The notes beneath the pieces are model-generated. The model ran no database searches. It was not told the origin of the DNA and saw only the letters and a program-made list of their open reading frames with translations. Position numbers and translations under genes: made by a program. This document shows, in pieces, positions 34,441-43,805 of a DNA stretch of 64,000 nt. The stretch is taken from the NCBI RefSeq assembly GCF_020400605.1, contig NZ_JAINRD010000013.1:1-64000 (forward strand), read 5' to 3'. The stretch's first letter is position 1; each line of letters starts with the position of its first letter. The DNA comes from Streptomyces aculeolatus. GTDB lineage: Bacteria > Actinomycetota > Actinomycetes > Streptomycetales > Streptomycetaceae.

Positions 34441-35142
34441 ATGCCACGCCAGCTGCGCGCCGACCTCTCCCGGGCGCTCGCCGACTCCGGGTCCGTCGGG
34501 CTCGGCGCCTTCCCCATGGGCGTCGCGTTCGGCGTCCTCGTCGTCCACTCCGGCCTGGACTGGTGGTGGGCGAGCGTCTTCTCCGGCCTGATCTACGCCG
34601 GTTCGCTGGAGTTCCTCCTCCTCGGCCTGGTGCTCGCCGCGGCGCCGCTCGGGCAGGTCGCGCTGACCGCGTTCACGGTCAACTTCCGGCACGTCTTCTA
34701 CGCCCTGTCCTTCCCGCTGCACCGCGTCCGGGGCCGCGCGGCCAGGGCGTACAGCACCTTCGCGCTCTCCGACGAGGCGTACGCCGTCACCGCGCACCCC
34801 GCCGCGCAGTCGTACCCGGGGCGCCGCGTGCTGTGGCTCCAGGTCTTCATCCACCTGTACTGGGCCGGCGGCGCCACCACCGGCGCGCTGCTCGGCGCCG
34901 CCGTCCCCGCCGGCGCCGAGGGCCTGGACTTCGCCGTCACCGCGCTGTTCACCGTGCTGGCCCTCGACGCGCTCCGCGACCGGCCCGGGCGCGCCGTGCC
35001 CGCGCTGGCGCTGGGCTGCGCGCTGGCCGCGCGGCTCGCGGTGCCGGGCGGGCAGCTCTTCGCCGCGTTCGTGCTGTTCGCCGCGGTGCTCCTGGCCCGC
35101 TACGCCCTCGTACGCAGAAGGGAGGCGGGCGCCCGTGTCTGA
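34441..35142 (+). CDS. azlC: Branched-chain amino acid exporter large subunit
   Basis: This 233-residue inner-membrane protein is of the AzlC/YgaZ type. Family signatures include GLGAFPMGVAFGVLVVHSGL near 20, the conserved FSGLIYAGSLEFLLLGLVL near 45 and TAFTVNFRHVFYALSFPLHR near 80. It works with the small AzlD partner encoded next (8-base overlap) to export branched-chain amino acids. The Lrp-type gene next door is the likely regulator. Confidence 0.94.
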   Translation: MPRQLRADLSRALADSGSVGLGAFPMGVAFGVLVVHSGLDWWWASVFSGLIYAGSLEFLLLGLVLAAAPLGQVALTAFTVNFRHVFYALSFPLHRVRGRAARAYSTFALSDEAYAVTAHPAAQSYPGRRVLWLQVFIHLYWAGGATTGALLGAAVPAGAEGLDFAVTALFTVLALDALRDRPGRAVPALALGCALAARLAVPGGQLFAAFVLFAAVLLARYALVRRREAGARV

Positions 35143-35485
35143 CGTCCCCGCCGGCCACGCCCCCGCCGCCGGCTACCTGCTCGCCGCCGTCGCGGTCGCC
35201 GTCGCCGTCACCTGGGCGCTGCGCGCCCTGCCGTTCGCCGTGCTGGCGCCGCTGCGGTCCAGTCCGCTCGTGGCGTACCTGGCCGCGGCGATGCCGGTGG
35301 GCGTGATGGTGATCCTCGCCGCCTACACCCTGCGCCACCTGACCCCGCGCGACCCCGGGGCGGCGTGGCCGGCGCTGCTCGCGCTGGCGGCCACCGTGGC
35401 CGTGCACCTGTGGCGGCGCAATGTGCTGCTGTCGATACTGGGCGGCACGGCGGTGCATGTGGTGCTCGCCAGCGCGGTGTTCTGA
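35135..35485 (+). CDS. azlD: Branched-chain amino acid exporter small subunit
   Basis: This 116-residue membrane protein has four hydrophobic segments. The family pattern TWALRALPFAVLAPLRSSPLVAYL near 28 and the later GVMVILAAYTLRHL identify AzlD/YgaH. It starts with GTG inside the azlC reading frame, an 8-base overlap that implies coupled translation. Confidence 0.93.
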   Translation: MSDVPAGHAPAAGYLLAAVAVAVAVTWALRALPFAVLAPLRSSPLVAYLAAAMPVGVMVILAAYTLRHLTPRDPGAAWPALLALAATVAVHLWRRNVLLSILGGTAVHVVLASAVF

Positions 35486-35591
35486 AGCCCTCCGACGTCT
35501 GCGCCCGCTTTGCCGTGCTCCACCGGTTTGCGCGTAAGAAGAAGATTCCCCCGGACTCCCGCATACGGAAAGGGCTTTGCCGCACGCGTCG

Positions 35592-35627
35592 GCGGCCCGG
35601 CGGAGTTCGTCCGCCGGGCCGCTCTTT
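35592..35627. terminator. Bidirectional terminator between azlD and the GH97 gene
   Basis: A perfect 13-base-pair stem (35592-35604 with 35610-35622) around the loop GTTCG is followed on the plus strand by TCTTT. It serves azlCD and possibly the convergent GH97 gene. Confidence 0.75.
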
Positions 35628-35661
35628 GACGGTCGCCGGCCGTGCTCGCCGGCCGTGGTGC

Positions 35662-38445
35662 TCAGCCGCAGGTGACCTTCGGCTCGGCCCAGTCGGCGTG
35701 GTCGTAGCTGATGCCGTCGCCGCCGTCCGCCACCTCCAGGGTGAGGAGGTCGACGCCGGTCACGTCCGCCGTCACCGGCTGCGCGGCGTCCGTGCCGCGC
35801 AGGGTGCCGGTGGTCGCCAGCTCCGTGTCGTCGCCGAGGACCCGGAAGCCCACCGAGCCGCGGTCGCCGACCTCGTCGTCCACGCCGACCTGCGCGGAGA
35901 AGGAGGTGCACGCGCCGCCGAGGTAGACCGTCACGCGGGACGGCGCGTGGGCGCCGAGGCCCTTGGCGTACGTCGTGCCGCCGATGGTCAGCGGCGCGCC
36001 GTCGCCGGCGCCGTCGTCACCGACGCTGGTGTCGACCTCGACCGGGCCCCAGCCGTTCGTCGCCGTGAGCAGGTGCAGGTCGCCCACGTGCGCCTCGCCT
36101 TGCGGCACCGGCGGGGCGACCAGCACCCGCACGGCCTGCTCGACGTGCACCCGGGGTTCCGCGGGGCCCGCCCCCGGCGCGCGGTACTCCGCGACGACGG
36201 GCACGTCCACGTACCCCGGCTCCGCCGACTCCGGCACCCGGACCGTCCAGTTCGCGGACAGCGCCTGTCCCGGCCGCAGCGCCGGCCGGGCCACGTCCTC
36301 GCCCGCCGCGGTCCAGCCGGCTCGCGGCCGGGCGCCGAGGGTGACGTTCCGCAGCGTCGCGGACTCCCCGTCGGCGGCGGCGAAGCGGCCGGTGACCTCG
36401 ATCTCGTCGCCGGGCGCGACGGTGGCCGTCGCGGGGGTGATCGCGAGCGCGGTCGCCGGCGTCGTACGCACCGGCTCGTCGCACGTCGTCCGGCCGCGCT
36501 CGGCGGCGCAGACCAGCGCCACGAACCCGCCGTTCTCCGCCACCGGCACCGTCAGCCGCGCGTCGCCGCCGACCGTGCGGGTCTCGCGGGCCAGCCCGTC
36601 CGCGCCGTCGGTCACCAGCTCCACGAGCAGCCGGTCGTCGTCGTCCGCGCCCAGCCGGCCGAGGTCCACCTCGGCGGTGCCGGCCGCGCCCGCGTGGATG
36701 CCGCCGACGAACCACCGGTCGCCGGCGCGGCGCGCCAGCACCGCGTCGTCGCCGGGCCGCCCGCCGAGGTAGCGGGTCTCGTCCCACACCGTGGGCAGCT
36801 GGTCGAGCACGCGCTCGGCCCCGGGCAGCGCGGCGTACGTCTCCGGGCTGTCCGCGGGGTGCTGCAGCCCGGACTCGTACACGACGGGGAGCGCCAGCTC
36901 GTGCGCGTCGCTGTGCGTCCTGTTGGTCATGGAGAAGGTGCCCGGCGTGACGTCGGCGGAGCCGACGATGTTCCGGGTGAACGGCAGCATCGTGTTGTAC
37001 GCGGGCGTGAGCGCCTGGCCGAAGGAGTAGTACTCGTGCCCGCGCACCGCCTCGTACGTCATCAGGTGCGGCCAGGTGCGCTGGAGGCCCTTCGGCAGGG
37101 TCGCGCCGTGGAAGTTGACGAGCAGCTTGTGCTCGGCGGTGGCGGCGAGCACGTCCTCGTACCAGGCGTGCCTGCCGACGCCCTCCGGCTCGCCTCCGCC
37201 GTTGTTCATGAAGTCGACCTTGACGCCCTTGACGCCCCAGTCGTTCAGCTCGCCGAAGACGGTGTCCATCTCCTGCGGCGTGTCCACCTCCCACCAGCGG
37301 AACCAGAGCAGGATGTCGACGCCCTTGGTGCGCGCGTACCGCACCAGCTCCGGCACCCACTCACGGCTCCAGCCCTCGTCGACGAGCGTGTACTCCCAGC
37401 CGTGCTCGGCGGCGTAGTCGACGTAGTCCTTCTGCCGCTCGAAGTCCCGCGGGCTGTCGTGCTCGACGAGCCAGGACCAGGAGACGGTGCCGGGGCGGAT
37501 CCAGGAGGTGTCGGAGAACTCCGCGTCCGGCGCGAGGTCGCTGACGAGCGTCGACTCGGTGACGGTCGCCAGGTCCCCGACGATCGCGGTACGCCACGGG
37601 GTGGCCAGGTCGCCGGGCGAGACGACCTCCGCCTCGGCGAGCGCGACGTCGTACGCGCCGCTGCCGGCGGCGTGCGCCAGCTTGCTGCCGGGGTAGGTGG
37701 AGTCCATGCCGGCCTCGGTGAGCAGCACGTACCCGTCGTCGGCGGCCTTCGCGCCGGCCCCGGCCCCGGCGGTACCGGTGCCGAGTTCGAAGAGCGCGGG
37801 GTAGCCGTAGTCGTCGGCGGGGGCGCCGCCGGCGGTGGTCTCGTTCCGTACCTCCTCGTACCAGGAGGTGTGCGGCAGCAGCCAGGCGGGCGCGTCGGCC
37901 GGCAGGCGGTAGCCGCTGGCCTCGCCGGTGACGACGGTGCCCTCGGAGTCCGGCAGTTCGTAGCGGAACGCGACGCCGTCGCGGGCGACGCGGACGACGA
38001 GGTCCATGCGGACGCCGCCGTCGCCGCGCAGCGCGAAGCGGGACTCCGTCATGGGGGAGTCGACGCGGCGCTGCTTGCCGGTGGTCATCGCGTACTTCTC
38101 GTGGACGCGGCGGTCGTCGCGGCCGAGGAGTTCGAGCCCGCGGGTCAGGTCCGCGTCCTTGGTGCGCAGGCCGAGCGGGGAGTCGGGGAGGACGTCGGCC
38201 GCGCCGCGGCGGACGGTCAGGGTGAGGGCGCCGGTGGTGTCGTCGCGTACGACGTCGGCGGTGAGTTGATCTTTGTTGTTCTCTGGTGAAGCCACGGTCC
38301 AGACATCGGAGGTCGCGGCCGTACGGGTCGGGGAGTCGGGGGCGGGTGTCGCCGCGGCGGGCGTCAGCCAGGCGGTGGCCAGGACAGTGAACGCGGTCAG
38401 CATGGTGCCGGCCGGCCGCCGTCCCAGCGGGCCGAGGATGGGCAC
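35662..38445 (-). CDS. Secreted GH97 glycosidase with NPCBM domain
   Basis: This 927-residue exported enzyme starts with a signal peptide (to about residue 33). The N-terminal beta-sandwich of GH97 (VRRGAADVLPDSPLGLRTKD) is followed by the barrel with YTLVDEGWSREWVPELVRYA, then KGVKVDFMNNGGGE and MTYEAVRGHEYY. The Asp in VKVDFM is in the place of the nucleophile of retaining GH97 members, mostly alpha-galactosidases, so that specificity is favoured over alpha-glucosidase. A linker with NEW-type beta domains leads to an NPCBM carbohydrate-binding module at about 790-925 (TYAKGLGAHAPSRVTVYLGG). The start is GTG 38445 with AAGGAG ahead. It faces azlCD and belongs with the GH95 and GH71/99-like genes functionally. 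Confidence 0.92.
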   Translation of the reverse strand: MPILGPLGRRPAGTMLTAFTVLATAWLTPAAATPAPDSPTRTAATSDVWTVASPENNKDQLTADVVRDDTTGALTLTVRRGAADVLPDSPLGLRTKDADLTRGLELLGRDDRRVHEKYAMTTGKQRRVDSPMTESRFALRGDGGVRMDLVVRVARDGVAFRYELPDSEGTVVTGEASGYRLPADAPAWLLPHTSWYEEVRNETTAGGAPADDYGYPALFELGTGTAGAGAGAKAADDGYVLLTEAGMDSTYPGSKLAHAAGSGAYDVALAEAEVVSPGDLATPWRTAIVGDLATVTESTLVSDLAPDAEFSDTSWIRPGTVSWSWLVEHDSPRDFERQKDYVDYAAEHGWEYTLVDEGWSREWVPELVRYARTKGVDILLWFRWWEVDTPQEMDTVFGELNDWGVKGVKVDFMNNGGGEPEGVGRHAWYEDVLAATAEHKLLVNFHGATLPKGLQRTWPHLMTYEAVRGHEYYSFGQALTPAYNTMLPFTRNIVGSADVTPGTFSMTNRTHSDAHELALPVVYESGLQHPADSPETYAALPGAERVLDQLPTVWDETRYLGGRPGDDAVLARRAGDRWFVGGIHAGAAGTAEVDLGRLGADDDDRLLVELVTDGADGLARETRTVGGDARLTVPVAENGGFVALVCAAERGRTTCDEPVRTTPATALAITPATATVAPGDEIEVTGRFAAADGESATLRNVTLGARPRAGWTAAGEDVARPALRPGQALSANWTVRVPESAEPGYVDVPVVAEYRAPGAGPAEPRVHVEQAVRVLVAPPVPQGEAHVGDLHLLTATNGWGPVEVDTSVGDDGAGDGAPLTIGGTTYAKGLGAHAPSRVTVYLGGACTSFSAQVGVDDEVGDRGSVGFRVLGDDTELATTGTLRGTDAAQPVTADVTGVDLLTLEVADGGDGISYDHADWAEPKVTCG

Positions 38446-38549
38446 GGGTGCTCCTTACACATCGGATGAGCAGGAGGGAACCGATGAACTGACGTGTTGC
38501 ACTCTGTTGGTTCGCGTCTGGTTGAGTTAATTCTTGTGAGGGAGGGCTG

Positions 38550-40199
38550 TCAAGAGTCCTCGCCGGGGGTGGGCGACGGGTCCGTCCCTTCGGCGCCACC
38601 GGGCCGGTTCCCCTCGACGAGATGGCGGCTGACCTCCGCCGACGTCAGCCCCAGACCGCCCAGCGTGATCTCGTCCCACGCCTGCAGCCTGCGCGTACTC
38701 CGGTCGAGATAGAGCACGGACGCGCTCACCTTCTCCGGTACGTCCTCCTCCACCGCGCGCAGCCCCCCGCCGCCCGCCGAGCCCTCGACCATCAGCCGCG
38801 TGCCGTCCGGCAGGTCGTGCTGCTTGCGGTGGTGGCGGTGGCCGGCGAGCGCCAGCGGCACGAGGCCGTCGACCTCCTCCAGCGCCACCGGGTTGTGCGC
38901 GACGGCCAGGTCGGCGGGCTTGCCCCGGTCCCGCAGCGCGGTGAGCGCCGCGGCCAGCCGCTCGCCGGCCGCCGTCTCCGCGGGGTCGCCGGCCGCGGCG
39001 ACGGAGCGGTCCGGGGTGAACTGCGGGTCGCCGATGCCCGCGATCCGCACGCCGGCGACGACCACCGACTCGCCGTCGTCCACGACCCGCGCGTTCTTCT
39101 GGCGCTCGACGGCGGCCTGGGTGGCGAGCGAGTCGTGGTTGCCGCGGACCCACACGTACGGGACGCCGAGGGTGGCGATCGGGTCGAGGTAGACGTTCTC
39201 GGCGGCCGAGCCGTGGTCCATCGTGTCCCCGGTGTCGATGACGGCGTCCAGCTCGTACTGGTCGACGAGGGAGCGGATGATGCCCCAGGCGGCGGGGTTG
39301 AGGTGCATGTCGGAGACGTGCAGGAAGCGGACGGTGGAGGGGTCCGGCCGGTACGCGGGCAGGGTGGAGGCCGCGTCGTACAGCTTGCTGACGTTGGTGA
39401 CCAGGCGGGCCAGTTCCTGCTGGTACACGTCGAACTCGGTGACGATGCTGCGCGCGTCGCCGATGACGCTGGGCGCGCTGGCCAGCAGCCCCGAGTACTT
39501 CGGCTCCAGCACGGACTTGGGGTTCCACGTCGCGAAGGCGGTCGCGCCGGAGGCGGCGAGCAGCGCGAGCGCCAGCCCGCCGGCGGCCAACGCGCGGCGC
39601 GGCGTGCGGTAGACGGCGAGCCCGAGCGCGGTGGCGCCGACGAGGGCGGCACCTCCGGTGCGTACGCCCAGATCGAACGTGCTGCGGCGGATGTCGGCGG
39701 TCACCTCGTCCTCGAGGCCGGAGAACTCCTCGGGGTGCGCGACGAGCGCGCGGGAGCGGTCGGGGTCGAGCCGCTCCACGGCCACGTCGAGGCGGAGGGG
39801 GCCGTCGTGGCTGTCCATGTCGAGGGCGCCGAGGGGCGCGACGCCGATCCGGGTGCCGCCGGTGAGGGACGGCGTCAGCGCCATCCGGGTGTCCATGGGC
39901 CCGACGGACGTCTCCATCCCGCCGACGACGAGCAGCCCGAGCCCGGCCCCGACGACGGTGACGGCGGCGAGGCCGAGGGCGCGGCCATAGGGGTGGGGGC
40001 GCCCGACGAGGGACGACTCGACGCGCGGCCGGCGCCCCCGGCGCCCGGGTGGCGCCTGCTGTGCCCGCCGCGCCCCCCGCGCCCGCTCGGCCAGTCGGCG
40101 GACGGCGGCGGGGAAGCGGCGGACACGGGCGGGAGCGCGGCGCAGGCGCTCGAACAGGGCGCGGACGGGGGAGACCGCAAAAGGCACTTCGCGGGCCAT
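38550..40199 (-). CDS. Membrane-anchored metallophosphoesterase
   Basis: This 549-residue protein has membrane segments near 70-90 (LGLAAVTVVGAGLGLLVVGG) and near 190-235, which place the C-terminal catalytic domain at the membrane. The calcineurin-like motifs are complete: VSDMHLN (DxH), IDTGDTMDHG (GD), VRGNHDS (GNHD), AVAHNP and ALAGHRHHR (GHxH). It should bind two metals and cleave a phosphoester; the substrate is unknown. I chose ATG 40199; the frame extends two codons to a TTG. Confidence 0.9.
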   Translation of the reverse strand: MAREVPFAVSPVRALFERLRRAPARVRRFPAAVRRLAERARGARRAQQAPPGRRGRRPRVESSLVGRPHPYGRALGLAAVTVVGAGLGLLVVGGMETSVGPMDTRMALTPSLTGGTRIGVAPLGALDMDSHDGPLRLDVAVERLDPDRSRALVAHPEEFSGLEDEVTADIRRSTFDLGVRTGGAALVGATALGLAVYRTPRRALAAGGLALALLAASGATAFATWNPKSVLEPKYSGLLASAPSVIGDARSIVTEFDVYQQELARLVTNVSKLYDAASTLPAYRPDPSTVRFLHVSDMHLNPAAWGIIRSLVDQYELDAVIDTGDTMDHGSAAENVYLDPIATLGVPYVWVRGNHDSLATQAAVERQKNARVVDDGESVVVAGVRIAGIGDPQFTPDRSVAAAGDPAETAAGERLAAALTALRDRGKPADLAVAHNPVALEEVDGLVPLALAGHRHHRKQHDLPDGTRLMVEGSAGGGGLRAVEEDVPEKVSASVLYLDRSTRRLQAWDEITLGGLGLTSAEVSRHLVEGNRPGGAEGTDPSPTPGEDS

Positions 40200-40259
40200 T
40201 CGCAACGTATGCCCGGTGTGACCCGACGGTATTCAGCGGCCTGACGCAGAATGGGCCAT

Positions 40260-40610
40260 GTGCTGGACATGTCGAACGAGGAGTTCGAGGAACTGGTCGC
40301 GCAGGCCCTCGACCGGATCCCGGCGGAGCTGACCCGTCTGATGGACAACGTCGCGGTCTTCGTCGAGGCAGAGCCGCCGCCGGACGACCCCGGCCTGCTC
40401 GGCCTCTACGAGGGCACGCCCCTGACGGAGCGCGGCGAGTGGTACGCGGGAGTGCTCCCGGACCGCATCACCATCTACCGCGGCCCGACGCTGCGGATGT
40501 GCGAGTCGCGGGAGGACGTGGTCGCGGAGACGGAGATCACGGTGGTGCACGAGATCGCCCACCACTTCGGCATCGACGACGAGCGGCTGCACGCGATGGG
40601 GTACGGCTGA
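40260..40610 (+). CDS. Metallopeptidase family (zincin-like) protein
   Basis: This small protein of 116 residues has the extended zinc motif HEIAHHFGIDDERLH (HExxHxxGxxDxxxH) near its C-terminus, the mark of the minimal zincin family found across actinobacteria. The N-terminal EEFEELVAQALDRIPAELTRLMDNVAVFVE is conserved in this family. The start is set at GTG 40260 (VLDMSNEEF), where homologues begin; ATG 40251 and 40269 are alternatives. Physiological substrate is unknown. Confidence 0.88.
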   Translation: MLDMSNEEFEELVAQALDRIPAELTRLMDNVAVFVEAEPPPDDPGLLGLYEGTPLTERGEWYAGVLPDRITIYRGPTLRMCESREDVVAETEITVVHEIAHHFGIDDERLHAMGYG

Positions 40611-40760
40611 CGGGACGCGGCCGAGGAGGCCGCACGGGACCGGCGCGCGTACGGCGATGACGCAACTCACCGCGCGGGACGGGGTGATGACGCGTTCCGC
40701 CGGGGCGCGGGGGCTCCGGCCGGGCGCCGCCGACCTGGAGCCCGCGCGGCCGCTCTGCCG

Positions 40761-41303
40761 TCAGGCGGAGGGGAGTTGGGGGGAGGAGCCGCCGGCGCCT
40801 GCTGCGGTGCCGCCCGTGTCGTCCGTGGGGGTCGGCGTCAGCGTGGGGGTCTGGGTCGGCGTCGGGGTGGGGGCCGGGGTCGTCGGGGCCGGGGTCGTGG
40901 GCTGGGGGCGGGGGCGCGGGGTGGTGGGCCGCGGGGGGTCCGGCGTGGTGCCGGCGCCGCCCGCGGCGGAGGGTTCGCCGGTGCCGGGGGACGGCGTCGC
41001 CGGATCGGCCGCGCCGCCGCCCGGTCGGCCCGTCGCGGAGGGGCTCCCGGGGCCGCTCCGCTCGTCGGCGGCGCCCCCGGCGCCGCCCGCCTCTCCGGTG
41101 CCGGCGCCGGTGCCGCCGGCTGCGGCGGACGGCGCGTCGTTGACCCGTACGCCGCCGTCGGGCTCGGTGCCGCTGCGGCCGGAGCCGGGGTCGGGGGCGC
41201 CGGGCCGGCCGGTGCCGGAGACGGTCATGCACCCGCCGAGCGCCAGCACCGCCATCGTGGCGGCTGAGATCCGCAGGGCGGCACGGGCTGTCGGCTCAGG
41301 CAT
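40761..41303 (-). CDS. Lipoprotein with Pro/Thr-rich tail
   Basis: This 180-residue protein has a lipobox (LALGGC, Cys25) after a hydrophobic leader. The mature part is low-complexity: Gly/Ala/Ser-rich, then a block of PT repeats (PTTPAPTTPAPTPTPTQTPT). It is probably a cell-envelope lipoprotein whose tail spans the wall and may be glycosylated. Function unknown. An ATG start at 41303 with a purine-rich site upstream is assumed. Confidence 0.6.
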   Translation of the reverse strand: MPEPTARAALRISAATMAVLALGGCMTVSGTGRPGAPDPGSGRSGTEPDGGVRVNDAPSAAAGGTGAGTGEAGGAGGAADERSGPGSPSATGRPGGGAADPATPSPGTGEPSAAGGAGTTPDPPRPTTPRPRPQPTTPAPTTPAPTPTPTQTPTLTPTPTDDTGGTAAGAGGSSPQLPSA

Positions 41304-41637
41304 GGGGAGCCCCTTTCAGGACGTGTCGTACGCTCAACTCCCCAGCGCCCGCGGAGGACACGGGGCGCGTCACGGGGCGCGCCGACCGGCGCGTACCCGA
41401 TACGCGCGCCGTCGGGCGCCACCCCGCGAGCCGTGTCCGCGGAACTGATTTGCCAGCCGGCCCACCGGGTGCGTACTCTGGTAGATCGTTTGATCCCATT
41501 TGCCCGGCGCCCCACCGAAGCGCGCCGTGTGTGGCGCGTTCCCTTCCCTGCCGTGGCAGACCGCAAGAGGCGGTCCTCGTAAATCCGCCGCGGAGTCGTG
41601 GCGCGTGCCGACGACTGCGGAAGGCTTTAACTCGTTC
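41304..41637 (+). promoter_or_regulatory. Promoter and long 5' leader of the DEAD-box helicase gene
   Basis: A promoter is visible: TTGCCA at 41450-41455 and TACTCT at 41474-41479 with an 18-base spacer. That leaves a leader of about 150 bases. It contains two clear hairpins: CGCGCC/GGCGCG at 41521-41538 and GACCGC/GCGGTC at 41559-41575. The helicase frame stays open through the leader, but it does not look like protein and the family-like sequence begins only after the ATG. A structured regulatory leader, as known for other cold- or RNA-responsive helicase genes, is possible. Confidence 0.5.
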
Positions 41638-43794
41638 ATGTCTGAAACCCCTGTGCTCGCCCCTGCCCTCGACGAGGCGGAGACGCCCGCGGTGACCGAG
41701 ATCACCGAGGCGGCCGAGGCGACGGAGACCGACGCCACCGCCGAGGCCCCCGAGGCCGCCGGCGCACCTGATGCGGCCGGCGCGCCCGAGCCTGCCGATG
41801 CCCCCGAGGCCGCCGCGCCCACCTTCGGCGACCTCGGCCTGCCCCGCGGCGTCGTCGCCAAGCTCGCGGACTACGGCGTCACCACCCCGTTCCCGATCCA
41901 GGCCGCCACCATCCCCGACGCCCTCGCCGGCCGCGACGTGCTCGGCCGCGGCCGTACCGGATCCGGCAAGACCCTCTCCTTCGGCCTGCCGCTGCTCGCG
42001 ACCCTCGCCGGCGGCCACACCGACCCCAAGCGCCCCCGCGGCCTCATCCTCACCCCGACGCGCGAGCTGGCCATGCAGGTCGCCGACGCGCTCCAGCCGT
42101 ACGGCGACGTGCTGCGGCTGTCGATGAAGGTCGTCTGCGGCGGTACGTCCATGGGCCGCCAGATCGGCGCGCTGGAGCGCGGCGTCGACGTGCTCGTCGC
42201 CACCCCCGGCCGGCTGCGCGACGTCATCGACCGCGGCGCCTGCTCCCTGGACCGGGTGCAGATCACCGTGCTCGACGAGGCCGACCAGATGGCCGACCTG
42301 GGCTTCCTGCCCGAGGTCACCGAACTGCTCGACCAGGTGCCGCCGGGCGGGCAGCGGATGCTGTTCTCGGCCACGCTGGACAAGGGCGTCGGCACGCTCG
42401 TCCAGCGCTACCTCGTCGACCCCGTCAGCCACGAGGTAGACCCCTCGGCCGGCGCGGTCACGACGATGAGCCACCACGTGCTCGTCGTGAAGCCGCGCGA
42501 CAAGGCGCCGGTCACGGCCGCCATCGCGGCGCGCAAGGGCCGCACCATCGTCTTCGTACGCACCCAGCTCGGCGCCGACCGCGTCGCCGACCAGCTCCGC
42601 GAGACCGGCGTGCGCGCCGCCGCGCTGCACGGCGGCATGACGCAGGGCGCGCGGACGCACACGCTGGCCGACTTCAAGGACGGCCGGGTGCACGCGCTCG
42701 TGGCGACGGACGTCGCCGCGCGCGGCATCCACGTCGACGGCATCGACCTGGTGCTGAACGTCGACCCCGCCGGCGACCACAAGGACTACCTGCACCGCGC
42801 GGGCCGCACGGCCCGGGCCGGCGAGTCCGGCACCGTGGTCTCCCTCGCCCTGCCGCACCAGCGCCGCACCGTCTTCCGCCTGCTGGAGGACGCGGCGGTG
42901 GACGCCTCGCGGCACATCATCAGCGGACGCGGCGCGTTCGACCCCGACGTGGCGCGGATCACGGGCGCCCGGTCGATCGACGAGGTGCAGGCCGAGTCGG
43001 CGGCCCAGGCCGCGACGGCCGCGGAGCGGGACGTGACGCAGCTGGAGGCCCAGCTGGAGCGGGCCCGCAAGCACGCGGTGGAGCTGCGCGCGGAGGCGAC
43101 GCGGCTGGCGACGCGCGCGGGCGTGACCCCGGAGCCGGCGGCGCCGGTGACGGAGCCGGCCGGGGACGCCGCCGGGGCGGAGGCCCCGCCCGCGGAGCCC
43201 CGGTCCGAGGACCGCGCGTACGAGGCCCGCGCCGACCGCGGGTACGACCGTACGGACCGCAACGGGACGCGGAACGACCGCAGGGAGCAGCGCTTCCGGG
43301 AGTTCGACAGGTCGGGCGACTCGCGCCGCAACGACCGCGAGTACCCGCGCCGGGACAACCGGGACGGCCGCGACAACCGGGACGGCCGGGACTACCGGAA
43401 CGACCGCCGCGACGACCGCTCGTACGACCGCAGGGACGACCGCCCGTCGTACGACCGCCGCGACGACCGCCCGTACGGCACCCGTGAGCCCCGCTCGTAC
43501 GACCGCCGGGACACCCGCCGCGACGACCGCGGCTCCCGCCCGTACGACCGCGGCACCCGCTCCTACCCCCGCCGGGACGACCGCGGCACCGCCGCCCGCC
43601 CCTACGACCGCGACAACCGCCGCCCCTACGAGCGCCGCGACTCCGAGCGCTCCCGCTTCGGCGGCGACCGCCCGGCCGGCCGCGACCGCCGCGACGCCCG
43701 TCCGGCGTACGGCCACGACCGCCGCACCTCGGATGACCGCCGTACGGACAAGCCCCGCTGGAAGCGCCAGGACCGCAACAACCGCAAGGGCTGA
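41638..43794 (+). CDS. DEAD-box ATP-dependent RNA helicase
   Basis: This 718-residue cytoplasmic helicase has all motifs in order: Q motif (TPFPIQAATIPDAL), motif I GRTGSGKT, Ia PTRELA, Ib TPGR, II DEAD, III SAT, IV TIVFVRT, V ATDVAARGIH and VI HRAGRTARAG, spanning about 65-430. An acidic Ala/Glu/Pro head of 60 residues precedes it. A coiled-coil-like stretch follows (about 465-500), then an Arg/Asp/Tyr-rich tail of over 200 residues made of RRDDR and SYDRRD repeats that should bind RNA and may promote condensates. It remodels structured RNA, probably in ribosome assembly, mRNA decay or cold adaptation. The ATG follows GGAAGGC and a long leader. Confidence 0.95.
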   Translation: MSETPVLAPALDEAETPAVTEITEAAEATETDATAEAPEAAGAPDAAGAPEPADAPEAAAPTFGDLGLPRGVVAKLADYGVTTPFPIQAATIPDALAGRDVLGRGRTGSGKTLSFGLPLLATLAGGHTDPKRPRGLILTPTRELAMQVADALQPYGDVLRLSMKVVCGGTSMGRQIGALERGVDVLVATPGRLRDVIDRGACSLDRVQITVLDEADQMADLGFLPEVTELLDQVPPGGQRMLFSATLDKGVGTLVQRYLVDPVSHEVDPSAGAVTTMSHHVLVVKPRDKAPVTAAIAARKGRTIVFVRTQLGADRVADQLRETGVRAAALHGGMTQGARTHTLADFKDGRVHALVATDVAARGIHVDGIDLVLNVDPAGDHKDYLHRAGRTARAGESGTVVSLALPHQRRTVFRLLEDAAVDASRHIISGRGAFDPDVARITGARSIDEVQAESAAQAATAAERDVTQLEAQLERARKHAVELRAEATRLATRAGVTPEPAAPVTEPAGDAAGAEAPPAEPRSEDRAYEARADRGYDRTDRNGTRNDRREQRFREFDRSGDSRRNDREYPRRDNRDGRDNRDGRDYRNDRRDDRSYDRRDDRPSYDRRDDRPYGTREPRSYDRRDTRRDDRGSRPYDRGTRSYPRRDDRGTAARPYDRDNRRPYERRDSERSRFGGDRPAGRDRRDARPAYGHDRRTSDDRRTDKPRWKRQDRNNRKG

Positions 43795-43805
43795 CACCCA
43801 CCACC

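Noticed and set aside
43200..43790. Repeat array or CRISPR-like pattern in the helicase 3' end
   Set aside because: The repeats are codons for Arg/Asp/Tyr-rich tail motifs in frame; spacing is irregular and there are no unique spacers.
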